From Sanguinoderma infundibulare (taxonomy: Eukaryota; Basidiomycota; Agaricomycetes; Polyporales; Polyporaceae), in contig JAVLRN010000006.1 in the NCBI GenBank assembly GCA_032821775.1, positions 62,001 through 126,000 of the forward strand: DNA of 64,000 bases, written 5' to 3'. Position numbers and translations under genes: made by a program. Shown here piece after piece: positions 44,805 to 58,204 of the stretch. The notes under the pieces were generated by a model, which was given only the letters and a program-made list of their open reading frames with translations, ran no database searches and was not told where the DNA came from. Within the stretch, counting starts at the first letter, position 1. Each line of letters starts with the position of its first letter.

Positions 44805-46325
44805 ATGGCCCACCTTGCACCCTCCGGAAAGTGGGACGCTAGGTCCGTCGACGTGTCATGGCTACTCTGATAACCTGCTCACCGCCCCGTCTTCAGGTAT
44901 CTTGGCCCCGTCCCCCACGATGCGAGCTACTACACCAAGTGTATGCTTGGCGGTGCTCTGCATGCCACTTCACCCACGCCAGTATCACGCCTCTGGATGT
45001 CACAAAATGCAACATGCAGGTGTGTGCCCACTCTGCTTTCCGCACCTGAATCCCTTCCTTCTCTTGTCGCACCCGCTTTCCGCACCACTCGCCCTTCGTC
45101 CCCACCCCCTCCACGGACTCCTTGCTCGGCGGACGTGGTCTCCTTGTTCGATCCTGACCGAGCGCGCTGCCACGGTTCTTTCGTTCGTTATCCGCATGTC
45201 TTCCGCCTTTTCTTCCGCCTGCCCATCCTCTGCCGCTTCCGCCAAGCGTTCCTGCCCTCGCGCGACCAGTGCGCTGCCTTGTCCTGCTCCCCGTCCTCTC
45301 CCGCGCACGTTCGCGTTCGAGACGTGCGGTCCTCGACAACTCCAATCGGAGCGGGGAAGTAGGCGTGCACAGTCCCGCGTGGACCGACGGAATGATCGCC
45401 CCTTGTACGCAACGACGCTGACCTCGATCCTTCCCTCCGACAGGTGAGCCCTGCAAAATACAAGGGTCTCGTCTCCGGCCTGCGCACCCTCGTCGCCGAG
45501 GAGGGCTCCAACGGTCTCTGGAAGGGCTTCGGCCCCACCTTCGTCGGCTACTCGCTCCAGGGCCTCTTCAAGTACGGTCTCTACGAGGTCTTCAAGGACA
45601 TGTACATGAACATCGCCGGCGAGGAGGCCTCGGCGCAGTACAAGCCCGCCATCTGGCTGGCCGGCTCCGCCTCGGCCGAGGTCTTTGCTGACATCGCGCT
45701 CTGCCCGCTCGAGATGACCAAGGTCAAGATCCAGACGTCGCCCGCCGGCACCTTCCCCGTCCCCATGTTCGCCGCCCTCAAGGAGATGAGCGTCCGGAGC
45801 GCCGAGACCCGCTACCCCTTCGGCTCCCTCGTCCCCCTCTGGTCCCGTCAGGTGCGCCACCTCATCTTCGCCGTTGTTGTTTATGTTTGTGTTTGTGGGA
45901 GCGACCCCGACTGACGTCACGCACCGCTTCTTCACATGACATCTGCGCAGATCCCATACACGATGGCCAAGTTCTGCTTCTACGAGTACATCGTCAGCCT
46001 CTTCTACCGCCACGTCTTCACCGGGCCCAAGGAGAGCTACGGCAAGCCGACGCAGCTCGGCGTCACCTTCGCCTCCGGCTACATCGCCGGCATCATCTGC
46101 GCCGTCGTCTCCCACCCCGCCGACTCGCTCGTCTCGCTCATGGGCAAGCCCGAGAACAAGGGCAAGGCCCTCGGCCAGATCGCGTCCGAGACCAGCGTCC
46201 TCACGCTCGCCACCAAGGGCCTCGGCACGCGCGTGCTCATGATTGGTACCCTTACCGGCTTCCAGTGGTGGATCTACGACTCGTTCAAGACCGCGATGGG
46301 CCTTGGGACGACTGGCGGCAAGTAG
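44805..46325 (+). pseudogene. PIC2: Phosphate carrier, frameshifted (unit 4)
   Basis: Carries the same 1-bp deletion in exon 2 (44897-45019). The rest is identical to unit 2 in what was compared. Confidence 0.85.
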
Positions 46326-46896
46326 ACCCGTGTCGGGAGCGGGATGAGGGATGGAGAGAAGCGGCGTGCGCTACGAGGGCGCGAGGCCGTGTTGGTTGCG
46401 GCGACTGTCCTTCTGTTGTTCTGCATATGGCCGATGCTCGCTCACTTTCTCCGCTGTTCATAGAGTACTACCTACATACCCTAATTTTTTCCGGTGTGTG
46501 CAAACCAAAACTACACGCTGATTTTAGCAAAGGTCTTGAAGGAAGTTCCGCATGATCAGCCAGGCATCATCAGCGAGGTCGAGTCCTCTCTATGTATGTC
46601 ATGTTGGATATCGCGGACGCGCCATGGATTATTCGCGCAGTCACACGGAGGAGGTAGAGCAGAGAGGGCTTTCGGGGCAGCCCGAAACACGATCCAATCC
46701 ATTCCGATACGAAACCAAAACCGCAAACGAAAACACCAGACTCCAGAGGCAATACAGCACAGCGAAACAACAGGCAGAACAGAACGGTGACTAGGGCTAC
46801 AGCGCGCAGCGACGAAAGCGTCCGCGATTACAGGTACTACTACAATGGGGCAGCTTCGAAGAGCTCAAGGCGGATCCAGACAGACGGAAAATAAAA

Positions 46897-48348
46897 TTAC
46901 ATCACAAAGTTCTCGACGAGGTAGCACGCGCCGAGGAGAAGGGAGAGCTTCGCGACGTACGCCGTGCTCCATCCCTCCGGCCACGACGTCTCCTCGTGCT
47001 CGCGCTCCCGCGCGGGGGTGCGGGCGGAAGCGGGGGATGGGGATGAGGGTGGCGGGTGGGTGGACGAAGGAGAGGCGCGTTCCGCGCCCTTCTTCGACGG
47101 CGAACTCGAGCTCTTCTTCGGACTCGGAGTCTTCGGGCTCGCGTGAGCGCTCGGGGCTGCTCTCCTCTTCGGAGGCGTCGCCGCGGGCGTGTCGTTCTTC
47201 GGAGACTTGGACGGAGTCTTCCGAGGGCTCCCTCTCTGCATTTTGGGACGCGCCGGAGAGGGAGAGGGCGAGCGGGAGCGCGGGGGCTGGGCGACCGCGG
47301 ACACCTCTGAGTCCTCGGACGATGACGACGTCGTGGACGTCAGGGACGGCGCGCGGAACCGGTTGCGCGGACGCACGAGCTAAAAGGAGAAGAGGAAGAT
47401 CTGTTAGCCATACATGATGCAAGAGACAAAAAAGCGAGGAGGGGGACGTACCGGACGCGAGGCGGAAGATCTCGAGTTTGGAGGGGAGACTCGGACTCGC
47501 TGGCAGACTGACTCGAAGGCTCGTTGGCTAGGGCGGCGGCGGCGGCCCAGGGCGACCATCCGGGTGTCTGGGATGCACTCGCGGGAGCGGGAGCGGAACG
47601 GCGGAGGGCGCGCTTCGTCGGACGCGGGCTCGGGCTCGCGTGCGCGCGCCGTTCGTAGGGGGTCGCGAACCAACGCTTTTCGGGTCGCCGGACTGATGGA
47701 CTCGGAGTTGGAGCTGTCGGCTGTGGTGGGGCGAAGATGACGGGTAATGGAGTGAGCGGCCGGTCTTCGAGTTCGGCTGGCTGCTCCGAGTCGCTGGCAG
47801 GAACGTGTTCAGCAGGCTCGAGGGGGGCCGCCTGCTCTTCGACGAGTGAGGGCGGAACAGGTGTCTCAGGCTCAGCCTCGGGCACTGGAAGCGGGAAGGT
47901 GCTCGAGACTAAGGGTTCGGGCGCACTTGGAGAGACCCGATCCGTAGACGAAGTCCACGGTGCTAGGGACTCGGCTTCCTTCCCTGACGATGAATCCGCC
48001 AGTGCCAAGGGCGCGACCTCCGGCTGTACAGTAGGCTCGCGCTCGGGTTCCGGCTCAGTGGTCGACACCAGCTGGGGTTGCTCCGGCTCCTTGTAGCTGA
48101 AATCGAACTTGAACTCGAATTTGAACTGAGGCGCATTCTCCGACGTCGGCGCTGCCGAAGGTTGCTCCTGCTGTTGGACGTTCAGCGGAGGGGGAGGCGC
48201 GACAAGTCCTGCGTCGATCCCGTGCACCGAGTTGTCGCGATCCAGATCCCTGTGGCTGTGCGGATGGTAGCCGAGGCGTTGAGTAGCGTGTGGCCAAGTG
48301 GGGCAAGCGGCGACGGGAGTACCAGGTAGAACGAGTGTGATAGGGCAT
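46897..48348 (-). pseudogene. Ser/Pro-rich protein gene, shifted (unit 4)
   Basis: Identical to the unit 2 copy in what I compared, including the 10-bp deletion. Confidence 0.6.
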
Positions 48349-48580
48349 GTTTTGGGGACTATAGCACGGTAGGAGCATGTTTTGGGGACTATAGTATGGT
48401 AGGAGCATGTTTTAGGGACTATAGTGCGGTAGGAGCGTGTTTCAGGGACTATAGCACGGTAGGAGCATGTTTTGGGGACTAAAGTATGGTAGGAGCATGT
48501 TTTGGGCTCTATAGTTCAGTAGGAGCATGTTTTGGGGACTGTAGTACAGTAGGAGCATGTTTTAGGGACTATAGTACGAT
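48341..48580. repeat. 30-bp minisatellite x 8 (unit 4)
   Basis: Identical block to that of unit 3. Confidence 0.95.
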
Positions 48581-48865
48581 AGGGAGCTCCGGGAGATGAT
48601 AGGATGGGTCTGCAGACAGGAGGACATGTTTTGAACAGAAGCGCACTCAATTCGACCATCATGGGCTGAGTGAAAACCACTTGATTCAGTACAGCTACGC
48701 TAGACAAAGTACTTTACTCGTATATACACACCATGGACTCCCGCAAATCAACACTCATCCGACTTGAGAGGCCATGCATTGCGCGCAAAAGAGCCTGAGG
48801 ATGTTGAGATGCGTGGCCCCGCGCTGAATGAACTAGCTCACCCTAGGGTGTCGCTTCCGCGGTTT

Positions 48866-49483
48866 TCAGTTGGGAGATTGTGAGAGATGGAATAACGCGT
48901 GAGCAGTGATGTAGGGAGGAATACCGGAAGCGGCCGACGTCGTCCATGGGCGAGCGGAGACCGTACCAAGTATCCATACTGTGAAAGTTTGAGATTCGCG
49001 CGGGAGCTCCTGGAAATAGACGTCAGTGAACTACGTGAGACTCGTTCAAGGACGTACCATGTTCGGGTACTCCGCAAGCAAACGCTGCAGTATGATTGCG
49101 TTCCGAGCGGACGTGGTACCAAGATGCATGCTCAAAGCTACGAATGTTCTGTTGACAGGCTGCGGTAAGTGTTCGCGATGACGCGCTCCCACATAATCGA
49201 AAGAACGACGTACCAACTGTGTACTTGACGTGATCGCGCCCTCGACAAGAGGACAGGGACCCGGTCGACGCCGGGTGGCCGTTGCAAGCTCTGTACAGCA
49301 CTCGCGTGCCTCTGCTCGTTGCTTCCCTGCTGTGCATCTCTTTTTTTCGTGCGCGCACCGTTTTTCCGCTTTCGGGTTCAGTCCGCTCGGGGCACGCGCC
49401 TGCAAACGCTTTAACTGGCTGACCGCAGTACCAAACCAGCGCAAAGGATTACATACCAAATAATACCGATAAGGCATGCGCAC
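48866..49483 (-). CDS. Unknown spliced gene (unit 4)
   Basis: Copy with no private difference found. Confidence 0.3.
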
Positions 49484-49537
49484 GCCGAGAGTCGTGCAGA
49501 CTCGGACTGTGCGATGTGACCTCCGTTGGGCCTGCTC

Positions 49538-50571
49538 TCAACAAGTGTGATGACGAGGAGACCGACAGAGGTCACGAGCACGAAGAGACAAGAGCCCCAT
49601 CAGACTCGTCTGCACAGTGGTGTTGCGCAGGAGCTGGGGGTTCTTCACGAGTTTTACATACTGGTGCGGATGGTGGGGGCGCCGCCTCCGGCCTTTGCGG
49701 CAGTCGGTCTTCTGTCCTTCGGGGCTCCGTGCGCAGAGGAGCTTGTGGATAACGATGATCGTCGTTGGGCATGCTAGGACACAGATCTGGCCTTGGGCCG
49801 CCTGAGGGTGGGTACGACAGTTGACCGGGCGGAGCAGCGGGCGGGTACGGGACGCTGTACTGATTCCACATTGAGCATGCAGAGGAGGTGGGGCGCAGCC
49901 TGGTTGGGGATATCCAGGTTGCGCGGGGTATGTTGGAGGAGGGCCGCTGTAGGCGGGCAGAGGAGGGGCGTGCTGAATGGGCTGTGCGGGGGTGCTCTGG
50001 AACTGGCACTGGAAGAGGCCGTCGAGCTCGGAGTTCTTTAGGACCTGCTGGCAGTATGACACTGCCTGCGAGGTTGGCTGGACGACGCGCGACTCGTTGA
50101 GCATGGAAACGCGGTTTATTAGCGCGACACCGATAGAGACGCACCGTGTTGCGCGGCTGCTGCACGAAGACCTGGGTGAGCTTGATCATGGTCGCGTCGC
50201 TGTTGAGCGTCTTCGCGAGGTCGATCATCGCGTCCGCCGCATTCCGCTGGTCGCAGGGACCGGCAGCGTCGAGGAGCGTCGAGAATGCGGTCACGGAGAC
50301 CGGGTTGCACTTCTCAGTGCCACCAGCCGCGAGCTGTCAAAATGAAAGTCAACGGTCGCTCTCACGGTTCGAAAACTGTCAAAAAAGTCGTGGATGAAGT
50401 GCGCGGGGCGAACTGGACACCTACACAAGCCTGCTCCCAGAGCGCAGTCGAAGCAGAGATGGTTTGGGCGATGCGTTTGTTGAGAGGCGCGCCCTGGGCG
50501 TATGGATAAGGGTGTGTGTGCGTGGGCGGTACTTCCTGGGGATGGTACATGTATTGACTGTCGGACGCCAT
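49538..50571 (-). CDS. Conserved unknown protein, CNPVS/QQPRNTP type (unit 4)
   Basis: Same structure, with the unit 3-type T at 49548. Confidence 0.5.
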
Positions 50572-51253
50572 TTGGGACGGAAGATGGCGGGATGGGGGGG
50601 CGGCTGTCGATAGTAGCGCGGACCGGGGGCTCTAGAGCGGTCGGACGCGAGAGCGTGGCCAAGCGTTGAGTAAGAAGTTGTGGAGGCTATGCTGAAACGT
50701 GCAGACTGATCAGCGAGCGCATTGTGGGATGTGGAAGAGGACCGGACATGGTCATGAGTGGTGGTGGGAGGGAGACACGCACTGAAAGAGTCTGGGGGTC
50801 ATCAAAGGCACATGGAGGAGGCAAAGACGCGTCAAAAGGGAGCGGGGGCTACATAGATAGCATGGGAGTGAGAAGGCAAGGTTTGCCGCGGGGAATGACG
50901 GCCGGTCTGCATGCGGGATAGGACGAACTGGGAGTGATAGTACGCCCATCCCGTTCACGATCTCCGTGCTCACGACACTGATTCCATCCACCCGAAACTC
51001 AAAGTTCTCCTCGTCCAGGTCCTGGTGCAGGATTCCGACCGGCCCGTTGCCATCCCCGTCCTCGCTTGATGACAATGACGATGCGCACTCGACGCTCTCT
51101 GGAGGTCATCTCGACTTTTTCTGTCAAGTTGTCCTCCCGCGCCTTCTCCATCCTTCCCACTCTCACACTCCGACCGCGACCTCTTCACCTCCTTCCCTTC
51201 CCTCTCCGCCGCAAGCTCAGAGCCCTCGCGGTTTGCATGCTTCGCCAGTTACC

Positions 51254-51873
51254 TGCACTCCTGGATCTTCGCGAGCAGCACCTTCTTCTTGAGCCGCCCG
51301 AGCTCGCGCTGCATGGGCTACTTACTGTCCGCCTCTGGATCCAATGCGGCGGCCTCTGAAAGCGTAGCGCGAAAGAGTGCGTCGTGCTCGGGGTCGAGGG
51401 CATGGAGGTCGTGTTTTGAGGTCGGCAGGGGTTGCTGTTCAGCGCGCGGGTACAATGTTGAGACAGGAATGCATTCGAGGGGGACAAGATGACTTACTGG
51501 GCATGAGGTATTTTGAATTGAGCGTGGTGAGGAGGGGAGAGTCCATTGCGGACTCGGACAGCTACCATGATTGAGTTAGCTGAGCTGCATGCGATGAAAA
51601 CAGGAAAAGACGCACAGAGCTACCGTGCCAAGACAGTAGTCGAACAAACCGCGGAGTCTCTGACTGCGTTCCAGCCCACTCCGCATCAAGGAGAGTCCAT
51701 ACAGCGCCGTCTGGCCCGACGGTGAAGTTGACTACGGGGACGGCGAAGTCGACTACAAGTACGAGTGACGAAGACAACATGCCCTCCTCAGGGAACCGTG
51801 TATAGAACAGCGTGGAGGCACTGACGCACATCAGTAACCGGTCCCGTCCTCGCTCGATGACCACGATGCGCAC
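51254..51873 (-). pseudogene. Trm82-like remnant (unit 4)
   Basis: Identical to the unit 2 copy, with TAG at 51320-51318. Confidence 0.33.
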
Positions 51874-52931
51874 TCAACGCTCTCTGGAGGCTGGCTAGGT
51901 GCAGAAGAGGCGTCTTTCGAAAGAATCCAAAGCGACGAGCAAACAGACAATTAGCTCACCTTGCAAGTTGTGTAATAGTTGTAGGAGACCGTGTAGAGGC
52001 CGTTGTCGCACTGTAGTAGTCATGAGTCGATGACCGGGGGCCAAGACATAAGAGAAGGGACGGATGGGTCAAGGGAGAAGGGGGAAGGGGGAAGGGAGGT
52101 AGACAGGGAAGGGTGGGGAGACGTCCGAAGGGATCCAAGTCCCCGTTCACGACCGACAGCGTGGCCAAAGCAATGCAAACAGAAGGGTAAACCAATTCGC
52201 TTAGCCATGTCGCGACATGGATTTGATGAGCTCTTCTGTTGGGCGCCCAGGGGTCTTCGTGGATGGTTCGTCAGCTGAGACACGGCTGTATCCACAGAGT
52301 TGTTCCGGGTTGGCGTGTGTGCAGGGTTCCGCAGTGGTGGGCAGGGCGAGCGGCCCTCGGAGGTGTCTGGAAGGGCGTCTTGCTCTGCAATCCCAGGATG
52401 ATTGGCAGCTTGCGTGAGCGACTCCCATTCGCTTCTTCAGAGTTTACAGTCAGTAATTGGAGAGACCAGGCCGGATCCAGAGGGAACATCACTCTGGAAC
52501 AATTCCAATTGGCGGTATGTGTCGTGGAGACGACCGCGGTTCGACGCAAATCAGTTGCAAGGATTCTGTCCCTGGCGGCGACTTTGTGCAACCTCATGTG
52601 CCCGCAGGCGGCCCGCAGCATCATGAATGATAAAATTACATACCAAGAGAGCCTTAAATGTGCGGATCTTCACGGATATAGAGACGGGTTGCCGAAGATG
52701 ATAGTGGGGATAATCAAGCAGATCAAGCGCCAGAGGAGGCGCGGATGAGTGGACGAAATAGGAAATAGTCCTCGCTTGTCCACTCACTGCCACACGGTCA
52801 CCATCTACATACTGAGTCCGGCCACGAACAGTCTCGACGTCTAAGCTCCCCGTGACTGTAGTACGACTATACTAGCTGGAGACGAAATTATAGTATCTGG
52901 TACACTACTGGCAACACTCGAAGACCGCCGA

Positions 52932-53639
52932 CTACCAGTCCTCAATCGGGTCATCCTCCAACTCGCAGCCATATGGACTCGGAACCCTACGTACAGGACT
53001 CTCGTCCTCGCTGAAGCTCGTAATCGGGTCTGACAACAGCTCTCTGCCCTCCGCCCGGCGCTCCGCGCTCTCCGTCACTCGCCTCGCTGACTTGGGTCCG
53101 TTCCGGACGTACCGGCCTTGTCGAAGGTCGAGCGGGTCCTTCTTGGGGCGGTACTTCCTTTTCTTTATGTCGGAACGGCCGAGGTCTGGCACGATGCCGT
53201 CGTGAAGAGGACCAGGAGCACAGCTCTCCAGGTTGTCGAGAGCGGCGCGGTACTCCTCGTCGGTGACGGGCTTGAAGCGCATCCGCCCGCTCTTCCACAA
53301 GCGAGCAATGCGGGAGATGTTGACGAGCCCCGTGATGTTGCTAAGGTTGGTGAAGGGGACATTTTGTGGCCAGCCGACGAGTTTGATGCGAAGAGCGAGG
53401 AAGACGAACTTGCGGTACGCGCTGAGTGTCCAGCGCATCTTGCATCCTTTGATACCGGACACTCGCGCTAGCACGACGATAGAGGCATGAACAATGGTGA
53501 GTGAGCTGTCAGATGCACGTAAATGAAAATACTCACAGAGCTCACTGTCCATAGACTGTCTTGTGTTCCCTCGGATGCTGCCTTCGCGACGCGCATAGTC
53601 CCTGCGGATGGTGTCGCCCACAGGGCGGAACCCCACCAT
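52932..53639 (-). CDS. GWPxxVPFxNLS-motif hypothetical protein (unit 4)
   Basis: Open, with no difference from the other copies; the probable intron is at 53536-53468. Confidence 0.55.
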   Translation of the reverse strand: MVGFRPVGDTIRRDYARREGSIRGNTRQSMDSELCEYFHLRASDSSLTIVHASIVVLARVSGIKGCKMRWTLSAYRKFVFLALRIKLVGWPQNVPFTNLSNITGLVNISRIARLWKSGRMRFKPVTDEEYRAALDNLESCAPGPLHDGIVPDLGRSDIKKRKYRPKKDPLDLRQGRYVRNGPKSARRVTESAERRAEGRELLSDPITSFSEDESPVRRVPSPYGCELEDDPIEDW

Positions 53640-54429
53640 TGTCAGGTGTCGGAGGGTGGAGAGGGTCAAACGACGAGGATGCGGGTACGAGTGTGATGTG
53701 AGGGGATGAGGTAGACTGTTTGGAGCCACGCTCCAGTAATTGAGTGAGGCGCCTTCCGTGGTCGCATCTGGCTTACTGAGTATATCACGACACATCCAGG
53801 TATGCATAGTGCGCAGTATGATGCGACTCCTCTTTTTTTGGCTCGATGTTTCCAGGACTCGGCCGTTCCAGCCACGATGCTCTGCAGTGGTTACCCAGCC
53901 AGCCGGACACCTGGAGTCAGTTGGAATCAGCTACGTGGCGAGCTGCGATGCATCGGACTCATTTTTTCCAGGTTAGTGTTATCATCTGTTACGTATTAGT
54001 GAGAGCAAGCCCTAGACTTGAGCGCAAAGCGGCCGCTCAATCGGAATCATCAAATTTGTTTCCACCAAGGCGGACCAAAATATTCCAGCATGTATCCGAG
54101 ATTTGGAGCATGAACTTGAAGAACGTCTACACTGCATTCTCGTTTGACGCGAACACTGTGGGCTTCGCCACACTGAAGTAGGGTTTGGCTTGCATGATTG
54201 TGATGGCAGCTCCAGTAGTCCTCAGTGAAAGACTCTGTTTGAGCTTCGGGCTGGGCTGGTAACCGGCATGAATAGAATATACGTGTCCATACTTGATGTA
54301 TTTGTACTGCTACAATATTCGTCTGTGCAATCATCCTCGTGAGCTATATGAAGTCGTCCGAATGCAGAGCAGGTGCAAAGTCTATTACCGTCCCTTTCGA
54401 GCCTGTCGCTCCTTCCGACTAGTATTGCC

Positions 54430-55392
54430 TCAATTGGCACGCTTGCCAGTGGGCGCGGGGACTGCCGGTCGATGGATAGTGCCTTCGAGCACACCATGCA
54501 CCATCCCAAAGGTGGCCCTGTCTCCGGTAATTATGACCTCATCAACCAACGTTTGAAAGTGCAGTGCGTAGAGCCACCACAGATTCGCTGTCCACGCTGA
54601 ACTTGTGGGGACCTCACAAATGTGACGGTAGGGCCTAGAATGCCCAGCAACATCTTCGTCATTCGAACGACCATACAAGATGCAGAGCTCCAGCCTATGC
54701 AGTCGACGGCTGCCTGCGGCGAGATGGGTCTTGAGGAGTGACTGTGCGCGCTGTTCCGGATTGAGAGATGAATTAGTTTGCATAATGATATGTACATGGC
54801 GTAAATCACCGTGGTATACCGAGGCAACTCGGAGATCAAAATCAATGATTCCCACCGGGTCTCGCATATCGCAACATGCGTCTCGCCCGGACGCCGAGGT
54901 CGTAGATTCAGATGTGCGATGACCGTCCCTTGACGACGGTGGGGGAATGCCGAATCGTAGCAGATCAAGATGCGAATATGAAGGTTCCGAGCGTGCGGAC
55001 GCGACGCCGACCATCGCGTGTGTCGTTAGGAACCCTTGTGGATCCTCCGAGCGGTTGTGCAGCATCGAAACAGGGAGCCGGCACCCGAGATCTGGAATAT
55101 TGATTGGGCCCGCAGGCCTGCACATGTCACAGACCGTGAGATCCTCCGTATCCATACTAAGAACATGAAGCTCGCTGATTCGAGCTGGCTCACCGCCTCT
55201 GGGTACCCAGCATGTCTCGACATGGAACTGCACGCTTGCCAGGTCGTGCCGGTGTCGCCTTCCGCCGAGTCCCGTCCGTGCCAATCGTTCGATGTCATCT
55301 GTCGCTCGGTGGCTCGGGCACAAGCGGGCGCCGAAGAATACCTGAGAACCTCGGTTTGGACCAGGGGGCTGGCTGCGGCGGCCAAAGTACAT
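54430..55392 (-). CDS. Hypothetical 320-aa open frame (unit 4)
   Basis: Has the Met-type base at 54866; no private change found. Confidence 0.35.
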   Translation of the reverse strand: MYFGRRSQPPGPNRGSQVFFGARLCPSHRATDDIERLARTGLGGRRHRHDLASVQFHVETCWVPRGGEPARISELHVLSMDTEDLTVCDMCRPAGPINIPDLGCRLPVSMLHNRSEDPQGFLTTHAMVGVASARSEPSYSHLDLLRFGIPPPSSRDGHRTSESTTSASGRDACCDMRDPVGIIDFDLRVASVYHGDLRHVHIIMQTNSSLNPEQRAQSLLKTHLAAGSRRLHRLELCILYGRSNDEDVAGHSRPYRHICEVPTSSAWTANLWWLYALHFQTLVDEVIITGDRATFGMVHGVLEGTIHRPAVPAPTGKRAN

Positions 55393-56940
55393 CAAGAGCA
55401 CTAGATGATAAAATTATTCGCGTCCATTCATGACGACCGCAGTCCTCGCATGTGCGCTAGGGACGAATGTGATGCCGCACGACCGCACAAGACAACGCCC
55501 AGACCCCGGGCTGCAAAGGCTGGACGTTTCGAATGCTTAGCGAGCGGATGCATCGTGCGATTGCGGAGCTATGATGAAGCTGTTTCTGCACGGACAAATG
55601 TCAAATGTTAGTTGTGCCTCTGTCATAAATACGATCATCCAGGATCCACGACGACAGGCAAAGGCTGGGTTGGGGATAAGGGTCGAGCGTTGAACATCAA
55701 GGCGTGAGGTGAAGCAGGGGACAGGGACGTGAGCAGTGGATGGGCTTATGCCAGGAACTAGGCTCAGGGCGATGGTCGCGGCGGCGAAGATAGGCAAGCG
55801 CGACCGTACGTTCGCGCTTAGGATGTGAGGTTGACGACGGTGATTCGATTGATGGACACCGGCGGCGTCTGCTTCACTTGATACCGCTTCGAGTGCGGAT
55901 CGTGACGAGAACGAGGCCTGGAAGCGGGCATGTCGGTGGCATGTGGGTCAGTTTCGCGGCAGAGCAATAGCCTCCCCTGAAGAAGCGCAGTATTAAAGAC
56001 CTGAAGAGGGGACGTAAATGGCTCAGTACTCACCTGCCTTGTACACACCCCACCCGCCGGTACGTCTTGTCTCGGGCTGGCAGCTTCCTCTCTACACACT
56101 GACGATGCTCCTCAGGCCCATTGCACACGATCCGGCGCGTGACGTCCGAGGTACGTCCTCTCCGCGAGAGTGTTGTCCACACATCCGCGCTAACCGTTCG
56201 ACATACAGCGCCGCGGCGACGTCGAAAGGTGGGCTGCACACCGAATGAAGGTATGTCAGTCAATCTAAAGTACTTGAGGTTAACGCTCACAGTGTCCTTG
56301 ATTTGTAGGTAATGGCTGTCCGGAACCCGTCGTGACGATCGCCGGCATTGGGCGGAGGCGGGGCGACGGCGACAAAGGTTAGAGCAGGGGCGCGACCGCT
56401 TCTTGACCGGGTTTCGGCGGAATGAAACGAACGAGTAGGTCTTGCTGTTGTTCCCACGGGTGAGCATTACTGACTCTCGGTTCGCTTTGGTGCGGTCTTG
56501 GTAGTGCGCCGGCGGCGTTCTTGCACGGTGACTTATGCGATTGCCGAGGGTGAGGTCCGAGGTGTTCGAGGTCGGGGATTGCAGCTATGCGTGCTTCAGT
56601 GCAGACACTGGAAGACCGACGGCCCGGTTCGTGTACGAGTTATAGAGTGCGACATAGTTGATTGCTGCGGGAATCGAGGTGACGAGGACAACGGGATGGG
56701 ATGGTACCTGTCTCAAGTCCGCGTCTCTGTCGAGCTTGGTTCGAGTTCAAGTGGCGCTGCACGCGTGGGGTTGCGTTGGTTATGACGCGACACGACTCGT
56801 GGGGGTTTCTTCTTCTGAGCCAGGAATGGAGCCGGGGCAATGGCTGGGAGCGCAGATCATAACGGCGGGGTGGAGGGGAAGACGCAGTGAGGAGCAGGTG
56901 CACCGTCGCATCTGGTGACCTTCCCTATTGTAAGAGAGTG
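55393..56940 (-). other. Unresolved multi-exon minus-strand gene (unit 4)
   Basis: Intron signals conserved at 56290-56234 and 56033-55977. The private G to A at 56761 lies in this stretch. Confidence 0.3.
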
Positions 56941-57186
56941 TTAAACCAAGGCCAGAATCGGCCACGATGTTCGGAGACACAGGGCCGTTCTCCAACGTCT
57001 GCTCTCCGAGTCGTGCTTCAGTCGTGGGGTGTTCAGCGACGCGTCCTCGTCCTCGCCCTCCACCAACGCCAACAGTCTCGGCGAGGGGACATTGAGCAGC
57101 CGCTCCCGCCCGCGTTCGCACTCCCTGAGCGCGAACCCGAGCTCCTTCCACAGCCGGTCGTACGCCGGCAACGCCGGGGTGGTCAT
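56941..57186 (-). CDS. Small helical hypothetical protein (unit 4)
   Basis: Identical copy of the 81-aa frame. Confidence 0.35.
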   Translation of the reverse strand: MTTPALPAYDRLWKELGFALRECERGRERLLNVPSPRLLALVEGEDEDASLNTPRLKHDSESRRWRTALCLRTSWPILALV

Positions 57187-58204
57187 GGACGTTCGACGTT
57201 GATGTTGAGTCGTCCATGATCCTGGGAGTCTTGACACAATCATACACTTGTACTCGGCTCTACCAGTGTCTATTCACTGTGGAGGCCATGCCGCCATCCA
57301 TTCAGGTACTAGCGAGCTCGGTAGACGTTCAGGAACGTGGACGCCACAAATGGCCTTGCTGGCCCCATAATCAGTCGACTAGCTGGAGAAGGGCAGTCCT
57401 AATCGATTTCCTTCAGGCCGAGGTCGAGACACGTACCTACTATCGCTCTCGTCGGAGCTTCTGTGTGCATTCTGGCTGTCCCCTTGGACCCGTTCTCCGC
57501 GTTTCCGCCGGGCAGTGAAGATTGGGACTGGGATTATCTGTGCTTCTGTACGCGTGAATTGAGAGGGCCTATCCGGATGGAACCTGGCTGGGAACCTTGA
57601 GCTTATCCTTTACGCTCGCCGCTACGAGAGAAGCACATGCCTCGGGTGATATCAGAGTCGAGTCGAGATGGAGACGGCGGCAGGAGACCAGCGTCGGCTG
57701 GATTCATTGATTCGATCTCGGTGGCGTGGACGGGCCGGAAACTTCGATCTCAGATTCGCGCGCATAAATGATCGAAGCCTGGCATGTGAGCAGCGACTGC
57801 CCACCTCGATCCCACACCTCCCTGCCAGAGACCCGACGTGCGGCGACGAGAGCGGTGAGTAACGAGACGCGTCATTGCACGCCGGCGCTCCTCTGGCCTG
57901 CCAAGTCGGCCAGGAACTCACGCAATACGCAGTTGTCAAGTGGCGTGCAAACCGGTATGATACGGACAGTCGAGCGCGAGCTCTGAACGCCTGGTTGTGC
58001 AAGTAGCAATGCGAGTGCAAGGTGCCGCACTCGCACAGCCAGTCGGCCGAGGACGGAGGTCGTGAACAAGATTTAAATACCGGGCAACGCGCCTTAACGC
58101 TCTCCGTCGTCCCTCCACCACCCGCTTCGACTCGGACAGGCCATCCAGTCAAGTCCACTAGACCTTTACATGTTATCCTTGGCGACCTCTAGATAATTCC
58201 CCCA

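Larger units (their letters stand above)
44442..57841. repeat. Tandem array unit 4 (13,400 bp)
   Basis: Exact-length copy. One private CpG transition was found, at 56761 (G to A). It shares T at 49548 with unit 3. Confidence 0.95.
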
